A DNA stretch of 6,357 nucleotides from Chromatiales bacterium (GTDB lineage Bacteria > Pseudomonadota > Gammaproteobacteria > UBA6429 > Thiohalophilaceae): assembly GCA_027070385.1 (NCBI GenBank), contig JALXDW010000488.1, forward strand, positions 1 to 6,357, given 5' to 3'. A program made the translations under genes and the position numbers. Position 1 is the stretch's first letter, and each line of letters starts with the position of its first letter. The notes beneath the pieces were generated by a model that was given only the letters and a program-made list of their open reading frames with translations, made no database searches and was not told the DNA's origin. Shown here piece by piece: positions 1 through 5,484 of this stretch.

Positions 1-2
1 GG

Positions 3-1067
3 TTAAGGTTCCTGGCTTGCCGTTAAAATTTTGAGTCTCTGATTTGAATAATTCACGATACGCGTATTTAATGTACCGGTTTGGCGTGCTTTTTCATAAG
101 CTTCCAGTGCTTGCTTCTTTTTATCAAGGGCTTCAAGTGAAATGGCCATGCCAATCCACCATATACCTTGTCGAGGATAATGTTTTAACAGTTTCACATA
201 GGTGTTGGCAGCGGCAGCATGATTATTTTGGCGTTGGTAGCTAGCTGCAAGTAAGGCATAAAAATCAGGATCGGCTGACATAGCCGGTTTATGCTTCAGC
301 AAAACTTTAACGGCTTTATCTACCTGATTATTATCAAGGAATAAACGTGCGAGCAGTTTTGTAAAATTGGAATAATTTGGCAGGTGTAACAAGCCCTTTT
401 GTAATAATGTTTGTGCTTCTACCTTGCGACCAAGTTTAATATACAAGCCGGTTAATATTTCACGGGCTTTAATATGTTTTGCACTGTGTTCGAGTGCCAG
501 CAATAATTTTGCTTCAGCAGAATAAATTTTGTTTTGCTGTAATAACTGATAGCCTTTTTGGTAAGCTATTTCTGCCTGTTGTGCATTGCTGGGTTGGCGC
601 TGTTGTTTTTTTACTGCGCGAATATCATTATTGAATGTTGCGTTTTCTTCTGTGACAGGTTCAGGATTTGAGCTGGCCAGCATGGTTTGTTTTTCTGATG
701 GTTGTGGTAAATGAACGGTTGCTGCCATAACGGCTGATTTTTTCAGTGGTTTATTTTTTTGGGTAGCAATAACAGTGGGTATTTTTTTCTGTATCAGTTT
801 GGCTGGTTTGACAGATTTTGGTTGTATTTTTTTCGACGTTTGTGCCAACGCTGCCATTTGTTGATGATATAGCGAATAACTGTAATAGCCGCTAATACTT
901 AATAAAACAATAACAAGTAAATAAAGAAGGGTTTTAAAAACAGGCTGTGATTTTTTGTCGTTGGGCTCACTTGTCGGGTTGTAAGGCGTGGACAAGGTTG
1001 CTGCGGTATTAACATGAATGGCTTGGCGTTGCTCCAGATCGGAAAGCATTTGGTTAATCAGACTCAT
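3..1067 (-). CDS. mshN: MSHA biogenesis TPR protein MshN
   Basis: A 354-residue bitopic protein with a short cytoplasmic N-terminus (MSLINQMLSDLEQR, typical of MshN), a membrane helix at about 44-64 and a large periplasmic part. After the helix comes a Lys-rich, acid-free linker (79-110, 11 lysines), then a low-complexity segment to about 160. About 164-333 holds four to five tetratricopeptide-like repeats, for example around AYQKGYQLLQQNKIYSAEAK (169-188), the repeats near 200-260, DFYALLAASYQRQNNHAAAA (268-287) and GIWWIGMAISLEAL (301-314) with ALEAYEKA (320-327). The end, with IVNYSNQRLKIL (337-348), matches the family. I place the start at ATG 1067-1065: it lies just two bases after the mshM stop and gives the expected N-terminus. 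A longer frame to 1157 adds 30 Cys/His-rich residues encoded wholly within mshM and is rejected. No Shine-Dalgarno is visible, so translation is probably coupled to mshM. The role inferred from the family is a periplasmic partner for MshM and MshL in pilus assembly. The gene is complete (TAA at 5-3). Confidence 0.92.
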   Translation of the reverse strand: MSLINQMLSDLEQRQAIHVNTAATLSTPYNPTSEPNDKKSQPVFKTLLYLLVIVLLSISGYYSYSLYHQQMAALAQTSKKIQPKSVKPAKLIQKKIPTVIATQKNKPLKKSAVMAATVHLPQPSEKQTMLASSNPEPVTEENATFNNDIRAVKKQQRQPSNAQQAEIAYQKGYQLLQQNKIYSAEAKLLLALEHSAKHIKAREILTGLYIKLGRKVEAQTLLQKGLLHLPNYSNFTKLLARLFLDNNQVDKAVKVLLKHKPAMSADPDFYALLAASYQRQNNHAAAANTYVKLLKHYPRQGIWWIGMAISLEALDKKKQALEAYEKARQTGTLNTRIVNYSNQRLKILTASQEP

Positions 1068-1069
1068 GA

Positions 1070-1984
1070 TTAATGTACCATGTAATAAGTGGCAAACGAG
1101 GCCATGGTTGCAAATAATGCAGAGCTGGCACTGAGCCACCAGACATTTTTCTTCCATTGTGCCCGGTTTAAATCCAGTAGTTCAAGATCATGCGTGTCTT
1201 TTATTGCCAGTTGAGCGTGTGTTTGTGAAATAAGGCGTTGTCCCTGACCATAAGCAGCCATTAATGATTTATGGCATAAAATATTGATTAATCTCGGAAT
1301 ACCTCGGCTGGCCTTATGTATAGCATCCAGTGCGGGTTGGCTGAAAAGCTGGGCACCGACAAAACCGGCTACTCTTAAACGGTGCATAATATAAGCTTCC
1401 ATTCCTTTCTGGTCTAAAGGCTCAAGTTGATAGGAAAAGGTAATGCGTTGCTTGAGTTGTCGTACAGCCGGATCGTTGATGCTGACATCCAGTTCGGGTT
1501 GTCCAAACAGGGCAACCTGAATCAATTTTTGTTTTTCAGTTTCCAGGTTGGTAATTAAACGTAAGGCTTCAAGCGTTTCTTTTGGCATGGCCTGAGCTTC
1601 ATCAATGCAAAGTACAACATGTTGTCCGGTTTTAACCAGATCCATCAGGCGGCTAGTAATGTTGTTCAGAAGTCGATGTGTATAGCGGGTAATGGATAAC
1701 CCGAGTTCTTCTGCAAGAGCAACCTGTAAACCATGGGGAGAAAGTTGCGGGTTAGGAATATAAACAGGGGTAAAGTTTTTGCCAATGGTTTTTAACAGTT
1801 TGCGGCATAACAGGGTTTTACCGGTTCCTACCTCACCCGTTACCTTGATAAAACCTTCGCCTGTACGCAGTGCAACAATCAATGTATTTAATGCATTGGC
1901 ATAATGGCCATAGGCAAAGAAATAATCCGTATCCGGTGATAATGAAAAAGGCAGTTCTTTTAGTTTAAAAAAACGGTGGTACAT
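1070..1984 (-). CDS. mshM: MSHA biogenesis ATPase MshM (ExeA/GspA-like)
   Basis: A 304-residue AAA-type ATPase of the ExeA/GspA family. The N-terminus, MYHRFFKLKELPFSLSPDTD, is the family's typical opening and fixes the ATG start at 1984-1982. The Walker A motif is GEVGTGKT (50-57) and the Walker B motif VVLCIDEA (123-130, D128 and E129). A sensor-1-like segment VALFGQPEL lies at 157-165 and the sensor-2-like RGIPRLIN at 227-234, so all visible catalytic elements are intact. A single hydrophobic helix close to the C-terminus (about 281-300) follows the basic RAQWKKN, which places the ATPase domain in the cytoplasm. Unlike ExeA there is no periplasmic peptidoglycan-binding domain after the helix, as expected for MshM. 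By analogy with ExeA it probably powers or guides assembly of the secretin (MshL, the preceding gene) through the cell wall, with MshN as partner; that role is inference. The gap after mshL is 29 nt, and its TAA stop is two bases before the mshN ATG. Confidence 0.93.
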   Translation of the reverse strand: MYHRFFKLKELPFSLSPDTDYFFAYGHYANALNTLIVALRTGEGFIKVTGEVGTGKTLLCRKLLKTIGKNFTPVYIPNPQLSPHGLQVALAEELGLSITRYTHRLLNNITSRLMDLVKTGQHVVLCIDEAQAMPKETLEALRLITNLETEKQKLIQVALFGQPELDVSINDPAVRQLKQRITFSYQLEPLDQKGMEAYIMHRLRVAGFVGAQLFSQPALDAIHKASRGIPRLINILCHKSLMAAYGQGQRLISQTHAQLAIKDTHDLELLDLNRAQWKKNVWWLSASSALFATMASFATYYMVH

Positions 1985-1997
1985 TTTATTTTTTCAT

Positions 1998-2003
1998 CCC
2001 TTT
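1998..2003 (-). promoter_or_regulatory. Candidate ribosome binding site of mshM with wide spacing
   Basis: AAAGGG on the minus strand is the only Shine-Dalgarno-like sequence before mshM. It is 13 nt from the mshM ATG, which is longer than usual. It also directly abuts the ATG of a three-residue ORF (1997-1986), where the spacing is zero and unlikely to work. Confidence 0.4.
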
Positions 2004-2013
2004 AAATGCTGCT

Positions 2014-3738
2014 CTAATAAAGTTGGCCAATGCGTGATTGAATTTGTTGTAACTTGTGTGCCCATTGAGTGTCATCTTTAACAATGACCGGGCGAAGTAA
2101 AATAACCAGCTCACTTTTTTTGTAGGCTTTACGTTGGTGTTTAAACAGGTTACCAATAACGGGGATGTCACCTAATACCGGTACACTGGCATCTTCATTT
2201 TTGGTGGTGTTTTGCATGAGGCCGCCAATGATAACAACCTGGCCGTCACGAGCCCGTATAATGGTGTCAGATTCCCGTATAGAACTGAGAGCCAGCGGAA
2301 CGCTCAAGCTGGAACTGGAATTCAGGCTGATTTGTTTCACTCGTTCAACAACCGTGCTGACGGTCGGGTGAATGTGTAAGGTAATGTAACCCTGTTCACT
2401 GATTTGAGGGATAACATCCAGCGCAACACCGGAGAAAAAGGGGGTTAGCTCAACATTATTTTGTGTGGACGAGGTTGAGCTGCTGGTGTTGGTGCTGCTG
2501 TCCACATCGGTAATAAAGAATTCATCCTGGCCTACCTTTATAACCGCTTTTTGGTTGTTAATTGTTGATACTTGTGGACTGGAAAGTACGTGTACGTCAC
2601 CTTGTGTTTTCAGTAGTTCAAGAAAGCTGGTAAAGCTGTTGCCAATTTGTAAAGCCAGTGAAAAAACACCGCCAAATGCCGATGTTGCAGAACCATTAAC
2701 ACCTGAATAATTATTGGGCGCTAATGTTCCACTATTGCCGTCAATAATGCTGGTACCGGTTGAGCTGCCAATAATCGAGCCGCCACCGGTTTGGCTGAGT
2801 AATAATGATGAATTATGGCCGGCAGAGCGACCAAAAGCTGACCAGTTGATACCAGCTTGAAAATTATCACTCAGTTCCACTTCAATCACTTTTGCTTCAA
2901 TAATAACCTGGCGCTGGATAATTCTTTGTGTTGTTGTTATAAATTTTTCAACAGCACGTAATTCCGCTGGCATGGCGTGAACGACAATCACACCGGAATG
3001 TTTGTTAACAACCACTTTACGGCCGGTTTTGTTACCAACAATGGATTTGACAGACTGTGTCAGTTGTTTCCAGAAGTCGGAGGCACTTTTAGTGGAGACC
3101 TGAGATCCGGATGTGGAAGAGGCGTTTCGGTTGGCTGAATTTGTATTGGTGTTAGTGGATGAGGTGCGGTTATTAGGTGCATCGGTTACCTGCCCTGAAC
3201 TGACTCGCATTTGTGAATTGCCATTGCGAACGACATCCAGGTAGTTCATTTTAAAAATACGGGTACGCAGACTGTTGGGAAAAACCCGAAAACCGCTTGG
3301 CCCCTTTTCATAATCATAGCCAAATACATCGCGTACTGTCTCGAGTACCTCGGTAATGGTCAGATTTTTTAAATCCAGACTGATGCTGCCACGGACTTTG
3401 GGGTGAACCACCATGTTGTAGGGTGTACCCTGTACCAGCCCCATAAAAAAAGTACGTGCTGCGACGCGATCAACTTTTATGTCAAAGCGTGGTTCAGTAT
3501 CCACACCGGTTTTACCGGGGACATTAATATTGATTGGTGGCAGCAAGGCATCACTGATATTCTGAGTGCCCGCCACCGGTGTTGATTGGGTATCTTTCAG
3601 ACTGCGTTCAATTTCAGCTAGCGTGTCTGTTTGTGGTTTTCGAATATCGTTGGCACAGGCACTAATAAAAACCGCAGTCGCAATCATGCTGCATTTGAGC
3701 AAATATGCGGGGCGTATAGAAAAAAGTACCATCAGCAC
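2014..3738 (-). CDS. mshL: MSHA pilus secretin MshL (outer-membrane lipoprotein)
   Basis: A 574-residue secretin forming the outer-membrane channel through which the MSHA pilus passes. The N-terminus is a lipoprotein signal: hydrophobic residues to about 27, then lipobox ISAC with C28 as the probable lipidated residue, followed by A-N, which suits outer-membrane sorting. About 85-155 is an STN/N0-type domain (RTFFMGLVQGTPYNMVVHP, then the SISLDLKNLT segment). About 160-280 is an N1-type domain interrupted by a Ser/Thr/Asn-rich linker (about 183-220). RQVIIEAKVIEVELSD (276-291) enters the secretin core, and LSSPQVSTINNQKAVIKVGQ (385-404) is the central motif. VPVLGDIPVIGNLF (519-532) and SELVILLRPVIV (542-553) are the classical C-terminal secretin signature. 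A second Ser/Thr tract lies at 413-426. The start is GTG at 3738, 31 nt after mshK, supported by a doubled AAGG; an ATG two codons later is also usable. The stop is TAG. The secretin call is certain; the MshL subtype follows from neighbours and overall resemblance. Confidence 0.96.
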   Translation of the reverse strand: MLMVLFSIRPAYLLKCSMIATAVFISACANDIRKPQTDTLAEIERSLKDTQSTPVAGTQNISDALLPPININVPGKTGVDTEPRFDIKVDRVAARTFFMGLVQGTPYNMVVHPKVRGSISLDLKNLTITEVLETVRDVFGYDYEKGPSGFRVFPNSLRTRIFKMNYLDVVRNGNSQMRVSSGQVTDAPNNRTSSTNTNTNSANRNASSTSGSQVSTKSASDFWKQLTQSVKSIVGNKTGRKVVVNKHSGVIVVHAMPAELRAVEKFITTTQRIIQRQVIIEAKVIEVELSDNFQAGINWSAFGRSAGHNSSLLLSQTGGGSIIGSSTGTSIIDGNSGTLAPNNYSGVNGSATSAFGGVFSLALQIGNSFTSFLELLKTQGDVHVLSSPQVSTINNQKAVIKVGQDEFFITDVDSSTNTSSSTSSTQNNVELTPFFSGVALDVIPQISEQGYITLHIHPTVSTVVERVKQISLNSSSSLSVPLALSSIRESDTIIRARDGQVVIIGGLMQNTTKNEDASVPVLGDIPVIGNLFKHQRKAYKKSELVILLRPVIVKDDTQWAHKLQQIQSRIGQLY

Positions 3739-3743
3739 GAAAA

Positions 3744-3752
3744 CCTTACCTT
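3744..3752 (-). promoter_or_regulatory. Doubled Shine-Dalgarno for mshL
   Basis: On the minus strand the mshK-mshL gap reads AAGGTAAGG. The two AAGG copies lie 10 and 5 nt before the GTG at 3738, while the nearer copy is 11 nt from the ATG at 3732. This favours the GTG start but does not exclude the ATG. It is the clearest ribosome binding site in the window and sits before the pore-forming subunit. Confidence 0.55.
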
Positions 3753-3769
3753 TTATATAGCGGGTTACT

Positions 3770-4129
3770 TTATTTATCGGCCGTGTTTGAAAAATCCTTA
3801 ATTTTATTGGCTAACATTCTGATACGAAAACGTTTTTGCTTATACTCCAGCCATACTTCATTGGGGTGAATTGAAACAACTTTTGCTTGCTGAATATATT
3901 GACCCTTCGTCACAATTTGGCCATTGATAATGGCGTGACGGCGTTGGTTGGCAATGAGGGTGGAAGATAAAAGCCAGTGAGGTTTGAGACGCTTGTGTTG
4001 AGCGGCCGGGGTGGCGGGAGCACCGGGTGGGCGAGTGGGATCCGCTAGTTCGAGAGCCGATACTGTGGCCACGGGTATTAGAAATACCGTGACTAATAAT
4101 GCTGAAAATGAAAGTAAATGCTTACACAC
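3770..4129 (-). CDS. mshK: MSHA biogenesis protein MshK (PilP/GspB-C-like)
   Basis: A small secreted or membrane-tethered periplasmic protein of 119 residues. A hydrophobic N-terminal signal (about 1-25, basic CKH then a Leu/Val/Phe core, ending in VSA) is followed directly by LELADPTRPPGAP (26-38). The DPTRPP motif is the hallmark of MshK and of related GspB-type proteins. The second half (about 54-106) is a compact beta-rich domain with STLIANQRRHAIINGQ (56-71) and a following VTKG, the pattern seen in PilP/GspC-like and GspB C-terminal domains that contact secretins. I choose the GTG at 4129-4127 because GAGGG lies 8 nt upstream; this start overlaps the mshJ stop by 8 nt. A longer reading from GTG 4144 would add five residues and has no Shine-Dalgarno, and a TTG at 4132 is also possible. 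The role inferred from family and position is linking the MshI/PilN/MshJ platform to MshL, the next gene. The exact start is uncertain. Confidence 0.85.
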   Translation of the reverse strand: MCKHLLSFSALLVTVFLIPVATVSALELADPTRPPGAPATPAAQHKRLKPHWLLSSTLIANQRRHAIINGQIVTKGQYIQQAKVVSIHPNEVWLEYKQKRFRIRMLANKIKDFSNTADK

Positions 4130-4838
4130 CAATCCAGCCCTCACGTAAACTTAAAGTATGTACTCGAATGACAATACGTGATTTTGGATAGTTGATCACA
4201 TCAAAAAGCACGTCATCCCAATAGAAGTGCCAAGGGAGTTGTTGTAATTGCTTCAGATACTCGAGAGTATCGAGATAGGAGCCCGTAAATTCAATTTCGA
4301 TACCATGCTTGTAAATACCGACCTGTTGCTGAGCAGATTCAGTTGGGGTTTGTGTGGCAACAGGGTTCGTGGATGTTTGCCGAGTGACGGTTGCTGGCGG
4401 AATTACAAGTAGCTTTGCGGGTAAGCTCTGGATACGGACAAATTGCAGTTTTGCTTGTTGAGTGAGAACCTGTTCGAGTACCGTGGCCATTTGTGTGGGT
4501 TTGATCAGGCCTTCCATTTTGTCATGTAATTGCTTGTCGAGTTGAGCGATATGCCGTTGTGCCAAAGCAAGGCGTTGTTTTACTTCTTTGTTGGGATCAA
4601 GCTGTTTCGCACGGGTTAAAATTTTATATTGTTTATCACTGGTTTTAATTTGCAGCTGAAGGCTTGCCAGTTGTTGTTGATATTTTTCTTGGCTAAGTAA
4701 AAACGGATCGTATAACAGGTTCAGCCAGGCAGTTAGGATAACAGTGGCAACCAGGCCAGCGATTAAAATCCGCTCACGCACATGACGTGCATTAAATAAG
4801 TGGCTGAGTTGTTGATAATATTGTTGTATATTTTTCAT
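4122..4838 (-). CDS. mshJ: MSHA biogenesis protein MshJ (PilO-like)
   Basis: A 238-residue bitopic inner-membrane protein, the PilO-like member of the MSHA alignment complex. Residues 1-23 are a basic cytoplasmic tail, about 24-43 is one membrane helix, and about 50-107 is a Gln/Lys/Leu heptad-rich probable coiled coil. IKPTQMATVLEQVL (112-125) begins the periplasmic globular domain. A Thr/Pro/Gln linker lies at about 148-173. The most diagnostic part is the C-terminus: YKHGIEIEFTGSYLDTLEYL (176-195), then a Trp/Tyr-rich segment, a YP motif (217-218) and HTLSLREGWIGV (227-238), the characteristic MshJ ending. The ATG start (4838-4836) overlaps the upstream TGA in an ATGA quartet, and no strong Shine-Dalgarno precedes it, so it is probably translated by coupling to the PilN-like gene. 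The length is normal or slightly long for MshJ, the extra being the Thr/Pro/Gln linker. The assignment is strong from the C-terminal signature and gene order. Confidence 0.9.
   Translation of the reverse strand: MKNIQQYYQQLSHLFNARHVRERILIAGLVATVILTAWLNLLYDPFLLSQEKYQQQLASLQLQIKTSDKQYKILTRAKQLDPNKEVKQRLALAQRHIAQLDKQLHDKMEGLIKPTQMATVLEQVLTQQAKLQFVRIQSLPAKLLVIPPATVTRQTSTNPVATQTPTESAQQQVGIYKHGIEIEFTGSYLDTLEYLKQLQQLPWHFYWDDVLFDVINYPKSRIVIRVHTLSLREGWIGV
4138..4142 (-). promoter_or_regulatory. Ribosome binding site that decides the mshK start
   Basis: GAGGG read on the minus strand lies inside the 3' end of mshJ, 8 nt before the GTG at 4129. The upstream GTG at 4144 shares its last base with this motif and has only AT-rich sequence before it, so the site favours the shorter MshK. 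Confidence 0.5.
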
Positions 4839-5473
4839 TGGCTTGACAATGCAGAAGAGTATTGGCTGGTTGCTGTATTGGCGTTGCTGTCAATATTATT
4901 CAAAACAAAACTTAAAGCCTTATTTTTATCTTCTCGCTGAATAATAAAATGCTTGAATTCGGTGCCTTTAAAGATTGCCTCATTAGAAAGGGCCTGCAAA
5001 TATTTTGGTAATAACTCGGGTTGTTTTAACTGTCCCTGAATATTTAATTGGCGGCCACCTTGCATAAAATAAAGCTTGGTCAGCCATAGGCCGTTGATGG
5101 TTTGTCTTGCCAGACCTTCAAAATATGCTGTAAATCCTTTGGTGTTACCCAACTTCTGATTGGATAAAATAGACAGTACGGCTTGTTTATTAACAAGATC
5201 TTTTTCAAGCAGGCTAAGCTGGTTCTGGAATTTGGGATCTTTTCTGAGCTTGGGCAAGCGCGCTTCAAGGTGTTGTAACTTTTTCTGCTTTGTAGCCAGC
5301 ATCGTTTTTGCATGGTTAATGTCGGTTTGCAGGGATGTAAGCTGGTAGATATTAACACCATGCCATAGACCCAACAGCACAACCAATGCCAGTGTTGCTT
5401 GGGATAAATGCTGCATTGAAAGCAACAAAACTTTTTTTCGCAGGTTTTCTTTGTAAAGGTTAATTTGTTGCAT
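4835..5473 (-). CDS. PilN-like MSHA biogenesis protein (MshI2-type)
   Basis: A 212-residue bitopic inner-membrane protein of the PilN type. It opens with MQQINLYKE; an INL-type N-terminal peptide is the part of PilN known to sit in a groove of PilM, so this protein should bind the MshI encoded just upstream. A single hydrophobic helix follows at about 26-44. Next comes a long Lys/Leu/Gln-rich probable coiled coil (about 48-105), and then a periplasmic domain with NGLWLTKLYF (127-136) and LNIQGQLKQPELLPKYLQAL (143-162), the pattern of PilN-family ferredoxin-like domains. The last 20 or so residues are Asn/Ser/Thr/Ala-rich and probably disordered. The start is ATG at 5473-5471, 11 nt after the mshI stop, with no clear Shine-Dalgarno, so coupled translation is likely. 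Its stop overlaps the mshJ start as ATGA. In some genomes this gene is called mshI2; I leave the symbol blank because naming varies. The family assignment rests on the N-terminal motif, topology and position. Confidence 0.85.
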   Translation of the reverse strand: MQQINLYKENLRKKVLLLSMQHLSQATLALVVLLGLWHGVNIYQLTSLQTDINHAKTMLATKQKKLQHLEARLPKLRKDPKFQNQLSLLEKDLVNKQAVLSILSNQKLGNTKGFTAYFEGLARQTINGLWLTKLYFMQGGRQLNIQGQLKQPELLPKYLQALSNEAIFKGTEFKHFIIQREDKNKALSFVLNNIDSNANTATSQYSSALSSQ

Positions 5474-5484
5474 AGTGATTGTGA

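Noticed and set aside
1068..1157. A 30-residue N-terminal extension of MshN, Cys/His-rich and resembling a metal-binding peptide.
   Set aside because: It is encoded wholly within the 3' end of mshM in another frame. The internal ATG at 1067 lies two bases after the mshM stop and gives the typical MshN N-terminus.
1986..2171. A minus-strand 61-codon ORF overlapping the 3' end of mshL.
   Set aside because: It is an out-of-frame shadow of the mshL C-terminus with no recognisable domain. Only its last codons form the mini-ORF discussed in the findings.
2465..2710. A plus-strand ORF of 81 codons opposite mshL, one of several plus-strand ORFs of 60-81 codons in the window.
   Set aside because: All lie antisense to well-supported genes, have no recognisable domain, and reflect the composition of the genes opposite.
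3739..3769. A possible internal promoter (TATATA at 3754-3759) before mshL.
   Set aside because: No convincing -35 box lies about 17 nt upstream, and the transcript would start almost on the ribosome binding site.
5080..5382. A 100-codon minus-strand ORF inside the PilN-like gene.
   Set aside because: It is an alternative frame within a gene whose own frame carries clear PilN features, and it has an unusual Cys/Ser/Pro composition.
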